Positions 26,253-34,703 of a DNA stretch of 64,000 nt are shown piece by piece (the stretch's first letter is position 1; each line of letters opens with the position of its first letter). Made by a program: the position numbers and the translations under genes. The notes beneath the pieces were generated by a model. That model was not told the origin of the DNA. It was given only the letters and a program-made list of their open reading frames with translations, and made no database searches. Source of the DNA: an uncultured Bacilli bacterium (GTDB lineage: Bacteria > Bacillota_I > Bacilli_A > RF39 > UBA660); NCBI GenBank assembly GCA_910587325.1, contig CAJUKB010000003.1, forward strand, positions 1 to 64,000, written 5' to 3'.

Positions 26253-27023
26253 ATGAATATAGGTAGTAGAATAGCAAATTTGCGAAAAACAAAAAATTTA
26301 AGTCAACAAGAATTAGCAAATCAACTTTTTGTAAGTGATAAAACAATTTCAAGTTGGGAAAAAAATCGAACCGAACCTAGTTTAGAGTTGATTTCTAAAA
26401 TGAGTGAAATATTCTCTTGTGCAATAAGTTATCTTATGTATGGAGATGCTGTAAGAAATGATATTGAAACGGAAATAAAAATTAAATTACTAGAAAAAGA
26501 TTGGAAAAATTTAAATTTATTTTTTCAAAAAGAAGCAAAATTTATGAACGAAAATAAACAAATAGATACATATTTTCAACCTACTTATCGTAATTTTGTA
26601 AATGAAGAAAAAATAAAAAGTCAAGAAAAGATAAGTGAATGGTTAAGAATAGGAAAGAGGGGAAATACACTTATTTTAAATTATAAGAAGTGGTATGATA
26701 ATTATTGTGATGAGTATGAAGTAGAGATAGATAATGATAAAAATTTGCAAAAAATTTTTACAGTATTAGAGATAGAAAAATTGGTTGTTGTAGAAAAAAC
26801 AAGAAAAACATATTTTTATTTAGACAAGTACGAAGTGGCTTTGGATTCTGTCAAAGACTTAGGATATTTTATAGAAATAGAAGTAAAAAAATATGATAAA
26901 AAACCTATGCAAGAATATGATGCTTTATTACGAGTTGCAAAAGATTTAAATCTTAATTTAGATTGTATAGATAAAAGAGGATATCCTTATTATTTAATTG
27001 AAAATAAATATAAAAAAGACTAA
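26253..27023 (+). CDS. XRE-family HTH fused to a CYTH triphosphate-tunnel domain
   Basis: Residues 1-64 are an XRE helix-turn-helix (NLSQQELANQLFVSDKTISSWEKNRTEPS). From about residue 70 the protein has the CYTH signature ExExK (E72-T-E74-I-K76), then QIDTYFQP, WLRIGKRGNTLILNYKKW, DEYEVEI, a KTRKTYFY segment, LDSVKDLGYFIEIEV. These follow the strand order of CyaB/ThTPase-type enzymes, which bind triphosphates in a tunnel with Mg2+. The fusion suggests a transcription factor sensing a triphosphorylated ligand (inference). The start is ATG 26253 after AGGTGAAG. It is a single gene ending in two hairpins. Confidence 0.85.
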   Translation: MNIGSRIANLRKTKNLSQQELANQLFVSDKTISSWEKNRTEPSLELISKMSEIFSCAISYLMYGDAVRNDIETEIKIKLLEKDWKNLNLFFQKEAKFMNENKQIDTYFQPTYRNFVNEEKIKSQEKISEWLRIGKRGNTLILNYKKWYDNYCDEYEVEIDNDKNLQKIFTVLEIEKLVVVEKTRKTYFYLDKYEVALDSVKDLGYFIEIEVKKYDKKPMQEYDALLRVAKDLNLNLDCIDKRGYPYYLIENKYKKD

Positions 27024-27043
27024 TCTAAATGGATAGATTAGTC
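27018..27043 (+). terminator. Perfect ten-pair hairpin at the end of the XRE-CYTH gene
   Basis: GACTAATCTA pairs with TAGATTAGTC over six bases and includes the stop codon. There is no T tract, so it may protect the 3' end, with the next hairpin terminating. Confidence 0.55.
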
Positions 27044-27056
27044 CAATGAAAATAAT

Positions 27057-27089
27057 AAACACTTAATTCAACATGGAACTAAGTGTTTT
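27057..27089 (+). terminator. Terminator, second hairpin
   Basis: AAACACTTA pairs with TAAGTGTTTT over a 14-base loop and ends in TTTTC. Confidence 0.65.
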
Positions 27090-27160
27090 CTATTTATAGA
27101 AACAACAAATAAATCATTGTCTCTACTAGTAATATATGTAGCTTTAATTATTTTTATACA

Positions 27161-27922
27161 CTAAATATTTTTATTTTCATAAAAGCTTTTAATTGAAAGC
27201 AAAATTTTATCAATGCTCTTATCATTGAATGGTTTATTTAAGACGTCTAAAATAGGGTAGGAAAATACTTTTTTTATAGTTTCTTCTGTATCATCTCCAG
27301 TAATGATAACAACAGGAATTTTATCTATTAAATCATTTTCTTTTAAATATTTTAACACTTCAAAACCATCAATTCCTGGCATATTTAAATCAAGTAAAAT
27401 GGCATAAACTTCATTATTTTTTAGAATATTGATAGCATCACTTCCATCATTTGCTCTTAAAATTTTGTATTCTTCTGCCATATTTTTTTCTAAATAATTT
27501 AAAATGATATTTGAATCATCTGCAATTAGGATATTCTTTTTTGTTGAAGTATCTTCATCGTTAAAATAATTGTTAAGTAGAGTAGCAATTTTGCGTATAG
27601 TTTCTCTTAAGGTATTGAAGTTATTATTGATAAATTCTGCATTTGCTTCTTTTCCTTTTAATTCATGAGCTAGAAAAACTTCTGCTTCATTCATAAATCC
27701 TAAATACTTGGCTTCACTTTTGATACTATGTGCAAGTATTGCATAATTTTGCCAATCGGAAGAGTTTTTAAAACTTTCCAAACTAGATAGTTTGGAGTTC
27801 AAAGTATCTTTGAACTCTTTTAAACTTTCGTTATAAGAATCCATATCTCCCCATAAATCAAGTGCAGCCTTAATATCTACGTTATAGGCTTTTAATAAAT
27901 CCGTTTTATTCGTCATTTTCAT
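27161..27922 (-). CDS. Hpt-REC phosphorelay protein
   Basis: An N-terminal histidine phosphotransfer domain (residues 1-115) carries the phospho-His in YAILAHSIKSEAKYLGF. A C-terminal receiver (about 128-253) has NILIADDSN, the acceptor Asp in LLDLNMPGIDGFE, and ITGDD...NKPF. There is no DNA-binding or enzyme output domain, so it probably relays phosphate or binds a partner. The start overlaps the hybrid kinase stop by 17 bases, so the two are co-expressed and form one His-Asp-His-Asp chain in two proteins. Length 253 aa. Confidence 0.88.
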   Translation of the reverse strand: MKMTNKTDLLKAYNVDIKAALDLWGDMDSYNESLKEFKDTLNSKLSSLESFKNSSDWQNYAILAHSIKSEAKYLGFMNEAEVFLAHELKGKEANAEFINNNFNTLRETIRKIATLLNNYFNDEDTSTKKNILIADDSNIILNYLEKNMAEEYKILRANDGSDAINILKNNEVYAILLDLNMPGIDGFEVLKYLKENDLIDKIPVVIITGDDTEETIKKVFSYPILDVLNKPFNDKSIDKILLSIKSFYENKNI

Positions 27923-29741
27923 TTCCTCCTAAATATTTATTTAAAATTCTATCAAGTTCATATCTGTCAATTGGTTTAGATAAATAAGCATTAAAGCCAG
28001 CATTTAAATATTTTTCATCCGTTCCTTCAATAGCATCTGCTGTTAGTGCAACAACAGGAATATCAAAACCATCCATTTCTTTTAATCTTCTTAATGTTTC
28101 AACACCATTCATTTTCGGCATCATAATATCCATTAGAATTAAGTCATAAGTACTTGTCTCCATAACCTCTAAGCATTCATAACCATTTTCTACTAATTTT
28201 ACATTAAAGTTATAAGGCTTTAAAATTTGGTTTGCCACTTTTAAATTGATTTTAGAATCATCTACAATTAAAATTCTTTTACCAGGATTTGCATTATAAT
28301 CAATTTCTATTTCTTCTGTATTGCTTTCAGGGATTTCCATGCTAATAATCTCTTGTTCTAGGTATACTCTGAATATAGAACCTTCTTCAAATTTACTATC
28401 GACTGTAATTTTTCCACCCATCATTTCTGCTAGGCTTTTGGTAATGGCAAGTCCAAGGCCAGTACCCTCAATTGTGGTATTCCTGTCTTCATCAATTCTT
28501 TCAAATTTATTAAATAATTTACTAATATCTTCTTTTTTAATTCCTCGTCCTGTATCTTTAACAGCGATGTAAAGTAAACATTTTTTTGTATCTTGGCGAT
28601 TAATGCAAGTTACATTGAACTCAATTTCTCCTTCATCTGTATATTTTGCAGCATTTGTTAGTAAGTTTAATATGATTTGCTTAACTTTTCCCATATCTCC
28701 TTTTAAGATACCTGGAAGGTCAGGGGTAATATTTACTTTAAATTCAATTGGTTTATTTCCAATTCTAGGTTTTACTAATTTACAAAGAGAATTAAATACT
28801 TCTCTTGGATTGTATTCTTTAGGAATAATTTCCATTTTATTTGCTTCTATCTTAGAAATATCAAGTATTCCATTTACAATTTCAAGTAAGTTATGAGAAG
28901 AATCAACAATGTCTTTGGCAAAACCTTTAATTTCATCTAAATCAGTAGAAGGTAACATACATTCACTAAAACCAACGATGGCGTTTAGTGGCGTTCTAAT
29001 TTCATGTGACATACTAGATAAAAATTCAGTTTTTGCTTGGTTTGCTTTATCTGCTTGCTCTTTTGCAATTTCTAGTTGAGTAATTAATTTTACATCGGGA
29101 TTTTCGATGGTAAAGTACATGATAATTACAACAATGCACAATAAGTAATTTATTAGAAATAAGTCAGGGAAAAAATTTTGAATAAAAAAGTTCAATAGCA
29201 TCAAGATTACGAAGATGTATAGAGGTTTTGTTTTATTTTTAGTGATATTTTTTCTATATCGTATTGAAGTATAGATGGAGTATAAAATTAAAATGAATGA
29301 TGTTAAGTAAGTAAGATTTACCGATAAACCTTTTGGAACAATTATATTGTTATTTTCAGAATAATTAACTGGTAATGCTAAAATAAAAGGGGCTATAAAA
29401 ATAAATAAAAGGGCAAATCTGTAAAAAAAGGAAGAGAGTTTTTTCTTTTTATTTTCTTCTGGAATACTAATAGATTTTATATAGAAGGCAAATAAGATTA
29501 CCCAAAGAATAAAATAAACAAATACTAATTTTGAAAATAACATATAAACAATATTTGTATAGTTATATCCACAATTGTATAAGATGGAAGTTGTAATATC
29601 TAGTGATATTCCTATTGTAGTTAAAATAAGTAAATATTTATATATTTTTGTTTCTATATTGTTAACTCTTTCTTTTGAAAAAAATACACACATTATAATG
29701 ATAATAAATATTAATCCGCTAATTGAGAAATATAATCCCAT
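27906..29741 (-). CDS. Hybrid sensor histidine kinase with membrane N terminus
   Basis: The first 210 residues hold about seven hydrophobic helices without a large periplasmic loop, the layout of 7TM-type sensor kinases. A short coiled coil (LEIAKEQADKANQAKTEFL) leads to HisKA with H in SSMSHEIRTPLNAIVGFSE. The ATPase domain has LLTNAAKYTDEGE and GLGLAITK. A receiver (about 490-605) has LIVDDSKINLKV and acceptor Asp in LILMDIMMPKMNG, then SKPID. It works with the Hpt-REC protein immediately downstream. The signal sensed is unknown; nothing suggests a linked response-regulator gene. Confidence 0.9.
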   Translation of the reverse strand: MGLYFSISGLIFIIIIMCVFFSKERVNNIETKIYKYLLILTTIGISLDITTSILYNCGYNYTNIVYMLFSKLVFVYFILWVILFAFYIKSISIPEENKKKKLSSFFYRFALLFIFIAPFILALPVNYSENNNIIVPKGLSVNLTYLTSFILILYSIYTSIRYRKNITKNKTKPLYIFVILMLLNFFIQNFFPDLFLINYLLCIVVIIMYFTIENPDVKLITQLEIAKEQADKANQAKTEFLSSMSHEIRTPLNAIVGFSECMLPSTDLDEIKGFAKDIVDSSHNLLEIVNGILDISKIEANKMEIIPKEYNPREVFNSLCKLVKPRIGNKPIEFKVNITPDLPGILKGDMGKVKQIILNLLTNAAKYTDEGEIEFNVTCINRQDTKKCLLYIAVKDTGRGIKKEDISKLFNKFERIDEDRNTTIEGTGLGLAITKSLAEMMGGKITVDSKFEEGSIFRVYLEQEIISMEIPESNTEEIEIDYNANPGKRILIVDDSKINLKVANQILKPYNFNVKLVENGYECLEVMETSTYDLILMDIMMPKMNGVETLRRLKEMDGFDIPVVALTADAIEGTDEKYLNAGFNAYLSKPIDRYELDRILNKYLGGNENDE

Positions 29742-29818
29742 GATGAAATCACGTCCTTACTATTCTATCTAAATTTTACCATATACTTAGTCTTCTTTCA
29801 ATTAAAAAGATATACATT

Positions 29819-31600
29819 TTAGTATACCTTTCGAACCAAATTAAGTCCATTTTCTTGTGAATTTTTCTTTAAATCTTGTGCTTCATAAAAAGGTGCATTT
29901 AATTTTCCATTGTCTGTTTTTTGAAGTGGTTCAAGGGTGTATTCAATATATCCTGGAAGAGCGCTAGCCCCTAGAGTACTTTCAATTAGGGTTTCCATTT
30001 TATTTTTTAATACTGTTGTATCTATTTGATCATTTGCTAGGCAAATGTGATAACTTGGCAAAAATTGATATTTTTCGTCAGGAACTTTTGTAACAACAAC
30101 TTCTTTAATTTCAGGTAACTCCAATAATTTTGCTTCTAATTGTTCAGGATAGATATTATCTACACCGCAAACAAAGTTTCTTTTTTGTCTACCAGCAAAT
30201 TTGAATTCATTGTTATCGATTCCACATCTTCTAACTAAGTCTCCAGTAATATACCATTTTGTTCCGTTTTCATCGTAAATGAATACTTTGTTTGTTTCTA
30301 TTATATTATTGTGATATCCAAGCATCATTCCAGGACCGCTTACTAAAAGTATACCAACTTCACCAATAGGGACTTCTGGTAATTTTTGATAGACATTAGG
30401 TTCAAAGTTTTCTAATAATTTTAAAGAAACAACTTTTGATCGTACAAATGGGATAGCAAACCCGATTGTTCCAGGAGTATTTTTTCCTCCCATGTTAACG
30501 TGAGTAGGTGCCCACATTTCGGTTAAACCAAGTCCATCACCAATTTCAATGTAACATCCACCTTCTTTTAAGGCTTTTTCATCTGAATTTTTATCTTCTG
30601 GTTTAAACATTTCACCACCAGATAAACCTTGTTTTAAATTACTTAAACTTCCTGGTTTAATATTTGGAGTTTGTGCAATAGCATTCCAATGAACGGGGCC
30701 ACCCATGGCACCATCTGCTTGTGTTCTTACAAGTTCATCATAAAATTTATTTGGTAGTGCATCTAATGTTAAAGCAAATTCTAAATTTTTACATAGAGCA
30801 TAGTGCATAACTAGTCTACCAAAACACATATGTCCAAATGGAATATTTCCTAAATGTGTCATACCTGGTTCTAGAATTAATACTTCATCTAATGCTTTTA
30901 CAACACTATTTAACCCATTACTCGATAAATCTACTCCTTTATGAATTCCTGTACTACCACCTGTGAATAAAACATCATTTATTTGATTTGGAACAAATGG
31001 CGCTCTTTCAAATGGAGCATTTTTTCCTTCTCGTATAATTTTTCTTAAATTATGATTTTTACCAAATACCTTGTTTCCGTCTAGAAATTGCTTAACATTG
31101 TATATCATTTTCATGAATGGGCTATTCATTGATTCTAATGGAGAATATAAAATAGGAGATACATTTAATGATTTACAAGCATTTTTGCATTTTCCATACA
31201 TCATGTCTATAGTTATTAAGCGCGTTGGTTTAACCATTTCAATATCACGTTTCATTTTGTATTCATTGTTTAATGGACTTAATCCAACCACAGTTGCTCC
31301 AATAATATCTAAAGCATATAAAAGATAAATAAATTCAGGAGTATTAGCACCACAAACAGCAATAACATCATCCTTTCTTATCCCTTGCTTATAAAGAGCC
31401 CGAGTATATTCTTCTATTCTTGTATGAAGTTCTTCATATGTAATTTTTTCCTTTTTCCCTTTAAATGATAAAGCGTTATAATTCATGTATTTTTGATTTC
31501 TTTCTAATAGAAAATCATACTTAGAATTATTTGGAATCGTTACTTCCTTTTCTTCCTTTGTGTATTGATTTACAATTTTTATTTTTTTATTATTTTCCAT
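29819..31600 (-). CDS. AMP-forming acyl-CoA synthetase-like enzyme (ANL superfamily)
   Basis: Adenylate-forming enzyme of 593 residues. It has the P-loop-like VLFTGGSTGIHKGVDLS, an A5-type region IEIGDGLGLTEMWAPTHV, the hinge and ribose Asp in WYITGDLVRR, and the C-terminal catalytic Lys in PLQKTDNGKLNAPFY. The usual STGxPKG is altered to STGIHKG. The acyl substrate cannot be read off. It lies upstream of the phosphorelay genes on the same strand with a 77-base gap, so co-expression is possible but not shown. The start has a GGAGAAAA site. Confidence 0.85.
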   Translation of the reverse strand: MENNKKIKIVNQYTKEEKEVTIPNNSKYDFLLERNQKYMNYNALSFKGKKEKITYEELHTRIEEYTRALYKQGIRKDDVIAVCGANTPEFIYLLYALDIIGATVVGLSPLNNEYKMKRDIEMVKPTRLITIDMMYGKCKNACKSLNVSPILYSPLESMNSPFMKMIYNVKQFLDGNKVFGKNHNLRKIIREGKNAPFERAPFVPNQINDVLFTGGSTGIHKGVDLSSNGLNSVVKALDEVLILEPGMTHLGNIPFGHMCFGRLVMHYALCKNLEFALTLDALPNKFYDELVRTQADGAMGGPVHWNAIAQTPNIKPGSLSNLKQGLSGGEMFKPEDKNSDEKALKEGGCYIEIGDGLGLTEMWAPTHVNMGGKNTPGTIGFAIPFVRSKVVSLKLLENFEPNVYQKLPEVPIGEVGILLVSGPGMMLGYHNNIIETNKVFIYDENGTKWYITGDLVRRCGIDNNEFKFAGRQKRNFVCGVDNIYPEQLEAKLLELPEIKEVVVTKVPDEKYQFLPSYHICLANDQIDTTVLKNKMETLIESTLGASALPGYIEYTLEPLQKTDNGKLNAPFYEAQDLKKNSQENGLNLVRKVY

Positions 31601-31722
31601 ATATTTTCTCCAATTCTTTATTTTATTTACTACAATTTTAATATAAATTGTTTTTTTAAATATTACAATATTACTTTACATATCTAGTATCAAATATGTT
31701 ACAATATATACAGGTGATGAAA

Positions 31723-31977
31723 ATGGATTATGATGTTAATTATATAGATGAGGCGTATGACCCAATAAAATTAAATGAAATTTTTATTAAAGAATTTATA
31801 AGATTTCGAAAAGAAAATAATCTAACACAAGATTTACTCTCGAAGTTTTCAAGTGTTTCACGGGTAAAGATTGCTCGAATTGAAGCGGGAATAAGTTCTC
31901 CAAGTATTTTAAGTTTGTTAGAAATATTAGGTCCTATCGGCTACACGATTAAAATAGAAAAGGTAAGAAGAAAGTAG
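31723..31977 (+). CDS. Small XRE-type HTH protein (antitoxin-like)
   Basis: The start is ATG 31723 (or 31717) after CAGGTGATG. An 84-residue protein with an HTH of the XRE/HigA sort: RFRKENNLTQDLLSKFSSVSRVKIARIEAGISSPSI, then LEILGPIGYTIKIEK. That ending is common in HigA-like antitoxins. No HigB-type toxin is adjacent; the next gene is a small membrane protein. It may repress this small operon. Confidence 0.75.
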   Translation: MDYDVNYIDEAYDPIKLNEIFIKEFIRFRKENNLTQDLLSKFSSVSRVKIARIEAGISSPSILSLLEILGPIGYTIKIEKVRRK

Positions 31978-31984
31978 GAAAGTT

Positions 31985-32251
31985 ATGGAATTGTTATTTG
32001 AAATTTTAGGAGAAATATTCTTTGAAGGAATATTTGAAATTATTAAGAATAAGAACATTTCAAAATGGATACGTTATCCTTTATTTATCTTTATAAATGC
32101 GTTATATCTTGTAATTTTGGGAATTTTTCTTATAATAAGCATTAAATTGTTTACTAAAAAAGAAATATTAGGTGGGGTTGTTATGCTTTTTATTTTGTTT
32201 CTTCTTCTCATCTTGTATATTTGTTTTTTTAGAAAATTATTGAAGAAATAG
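31985..32251 (+). CDS. Small membrane protein
   Basis: An 88-residue protein seven bases after the HTH gene. It has a helical N terminus (LLFEILGEIFFEGIFEII), then two transmembrane segments (YPLFIFINALYLVILGIFLIIS and VVMLFILFLLLILYICFF) and a basic C terminus. It could be a toxin-like or signalling partner of the HTH protein, but no family is recognised. Confidence 0.65.
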   Translation: MELLFEILGEIFFEGIFEIIKNKNISKWIRYPLFIFINALYLVILGIFLIISIKLFTKKEILGGVVMLFILFLLLILYICFFRKLLKK

Positions 32252-32266
32252 AAAGGTTTTGGGGTT

Positions 32267-32863
32267 ATGGAAGATTATTTATTAAAGGCAAAGAAAATTT
32301 CTAGGAAATATGGAGAGAATATCCTAAATTTATTATATGAAAGACCAGGATTATTTCATAGTGAAATTTGTGAAGTATTATCTTTATTAGCACCCAATTT
32401 AACGACTATAACGACTATATTGAATAAATTAATTCAGGAAAATCTAATTGAGGAAAAATGCAAAGGAAAGTATAAATATTACTTTTTAAGTGAAAAGGTA
32501 AAAAGTAATATTGAACAATTAAAAACAGCAGAAGAAAAACAAGAACGTAGTCAAGATGTACTTTATAAAACATTATTTTCTAATATAATAAGTGGGTTAC
32601 CAAATAATGTTTATGTTTCTTATCTTTCAAAAGATATTACATTTACTTTTGCGTATTTTTCTGGAATAGAATTAATGATGTTATTGTTTATATTAGGAAT
32701 ATATAGTTACGGGGAAGGACAAAACTTTTCTTCCGTATTTGGAGTAAATGAATTGCTAGCCGTTGAAACAGAAAAAAATCTATTAACTAAATTTCAAACT
32801 TTTTTGTTTGAAGTTATTCAAAAATATAACCTGCCTTTGGATGGAGAAAACAAAGAACGATAA
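32267..32863 (+). CDS. Winged-helix regulator, MarR/ArsR-like
   Basis: The N-terminal 80 residues form a winged helix: ILNLLYERPGLFHSEICEVL, NLTTITTILNKLIQENLIEEK and the wing GKYKYYFLSEK. The C-terminal half (about 95-198) is an unassigned region with two hydrophobic stretches (FTFAYFSGIELMMLLFILGI) that may bind a ligand. It is the third gene of a short run of small regulators, 15 bases after the membrane protein. Ligand and target are unknown. Confidence 0.7.
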   Translation: MEDYLLKAKKISRKYGENILNLLYERPGLFHSEICEVLSLLAPNLTTITTILNKLIQENLIEEKCKGKYKYYFLSEKVKSNIEQLKTAEEKQERSQDVLYKTLFSNIISGLPNNVYVSYLSKDITFTFAYFSGIELMMLLFILGIYSYGEGQNFSSVFGVNELLAVETEKNLLTKFQTFLFEVIQKYNLPLDGENKER

Positions 32864-32919
32864 AAAAAGATTGAAACTTTCAGAAAACTACGTTAAAATT
32901 TTAGTAGTGGTGGTTTAAA

Positions 32920-33645
32920 ATGGATAAAGATAAAAAAATGTTGGTAAGTATATTATTACTTTTATTTGTATTTATGATTTTTATAGGTTTTATCGCTTTT
33001 CGTGATAAAAAAGAAGAAAGTGTCGTAAATTCAGATGCGATTACTTTTAAAAACGAATACGAATCCTTAAACAATGTTGTTCGTGACAAAGATGGAAGAA
33101 CGATTAAAGAAATTTCTATATCTACTAATAATCCTGTGGATATTGTAACAGAAGAAGAAGCCATTGCTTTACTTGAAAGTGGAACAGGAATACTTTATTT
33201 TGGTTTTCCGGATTGTCCTTGGTGTAGAAGTATGTTACCAATATTACTTTCCACTTTAGATAATATGAATATTGATCGTCTTTCTTATTTGAATGTAAAG
33301 AGCATTCGCGATACTTTAGCCTTAGGTGAAAAAAATAAAGTGGAAGTTAAGGAAGAAGGAACAAAAGGATACTATAGATTGTTAGAGCTTATGGATAGTG
33401 TTTTAGACCCTTATTACTTAACAAATGAAGATGGTAAAAAAATTGATACAAAAGAAAAAAGACTTTACGCTCCAACAGTTGTGGCAGTTAAAGAAGGTAA
33501 AATAGTAGATATCCATGTAGGAACAGTCGAAAGCCAAGCAAGTGGTTATGATGAGTTAACGAAAGAACAGCAAGAAGAACTACAAAATCGTTTTATGGAA
33601 CTTGTCCGTAAAGTTTACGATGTAGATTGCGATGAGGCTTGCTAA
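32920..33645 (+). CDS. Membrane-anchored thioredoxin-fold protein
   Basis: One N-terminal transmembrane helix (about residues 6-23) is followed by an extracellular thioredoxin-like domain: GILYFGFPDCPWCRSMLPIL, with active site CPWC, and a cis-Pro region YAPTVVAVKEGKIV. A conserved insert (YYRLLELMDSVLDPYYL) separates these. Extra Cys at the extreme C terminus (DCDEAC) is uncommon. It probably acts as a thiol-disulfide exchanger outside the cell; no partner DsbB or CcdA is present nearby. Confidence 0.82.
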   Translation: MDKDKKMLVSILLLLFVFMIFIGFIAFRDKKEESVVNSDAITFKNEYESLNNVVRDKDGRTIKEISISTNNPVDIVTEEEAIALLESGTGILYFGFPDCPWCRSMLPILLSTLDNMNIDRLSYLNVKSIRDTLALGEKNKVEVKEEGTKGYYRLLELMDSVLDPYYLTNEDGKKIDTKEKRLYAPTVVAVKEGKIVDIHVGTVESQASGYDELTKEQQEELQNRFMELVRKVYDVDCDEAC

Positions 33646-33666
33646 AAGAGTGTATACTCTTTTTTT
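33644..33666 (+). terminator. Rho-independent terminator
   Basis: AAAGAGT pairs with ACTCTTT over GTAT and ends in a T run, directly after the thioredoxin-like gene. Confidence 0.75.
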
Positions 33667-33817
33667 CGTGAATAAAATGCAAAGTAAACATTTCCCTAAA
33701 ATGTAAAATGATATTTACTTTTTTTGTAAAATAAGTATTTTTTATACGTAAATTTTTATAATCGTGTTTTATTGTTAAGTTTTTTGTTTAATGGTATACT
33801 TTTATAGAGTTGATATA

Positions 33818-34570
33818 ATGAAAATGAATGATTGTAAAAAGATAGTAGCAAATTTTGAAGAAGGAATTAATTTTAACGATTGGGTAATTATGAATCACCA
33901 ATGGGGAACAAATAATGGTGGGTGTATACCAGAAAATCTTAGTCTAAATGAAGAAGGATTAATATTAAAGGCAAATGGTGATTTATACACGGGTCAAATA
34001 AAAGGAATTAATCATGATAAAGTAAAAATTGATAATGGTAAAAGAACAGGTGCTGTATTAATGAGTAGAAATACTCTAGGACCTGGACGTTTTGAAATCC
34101 TTATGAAACCTTGCCTTAATTATGGTGTATGTTCTGCATTTTGGACTTGGTATGGGGATGGTGTACTTAACCATGAAATAGATGTAGAAATTCCTGGATG
34201 TTTAGATGATATCCCATCTTTTGAAATGATGCGTAACAATACATGGATTACTGAAAATGATTATGAAAAACATTTTACAAAAATAGATAATTTGCTTGAT
34301 GGAAATTATCATAAATTTCGCTTTGATTGGCATACGACACCTAAAAAAGTAGAGTTTTATTATGACGATAAACTTGTAAATATATGTACCACTAATATTC
34401 CGACTATTAAAGGTAATATTAATTTTGGTGTTTGGTTTCCAAATAAATGGGCTGGCAATCCTAATTTTAAAACTAGTGATATGTGTGTAAAATATTTTAA
34501 ATATACACCTTTTCCTGAGTATTGTGAGGAAAATAAAATTAATATTGTTAATGAACAGGGATTAATTTAA
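33818..34570 (+). CDS. GH16-family glycoside hydrolase-like protein, no signal peptide
   Basis: The jelly-roll GH16 catalytic signature ExDxxE is present as HEIDVEIPG, with GRFEILMKPC..GVCSAFWTWYGDG before it and HKFRFDWHTTPKKVEFYYD after it, as in lichenase/laminarinase-type enzymes. Members cleave beta-glucans or galactans and are usually secreted. Here no signal peptide or membrane helix precedes the domain, so the product appears cytoplasmic. TATACT at 33795-33800 with a TG two bases upstream is a likely extended -10, which leaves a very short leader. The start (ATG 33818 or 33824) has no strong ribosome site. Confidence 0.82.
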   Translation: MKMNDCKKIVANFEEGINFNDWVIMNHQWGTNNGGCIPENLSLNEEGLILKANGDLYTGQIKGINHDKVKIDNGKRTGAVLMSRNTLGPGRFEILMKPCLNYGVCSAFWTWYGDGVLNHEIDVEIPGCLDDIPSFEMMRNNTWITENDYEKHFTKIDNLLDGNYHKFRFDWHTTPKKVEFYYDDKLVNICTTNIPTIKGNINFGVWFPNKWAGNPNFKTSDMCVKYFKYTPFPEYCEENKINIVNEQGLI

Positions 34571-34703
34571 ATTAAAGATAGAGAAATTTAATATTAAAGG
34601 AATAAACACAAAGCTAATTAATATTAAAAAAAACAAGAAAGAACTTTTTTAAACGAAAAAATAGAAAATAAGTTATAATAGATATAGATTTGAGGTGTAT
34701 GCT

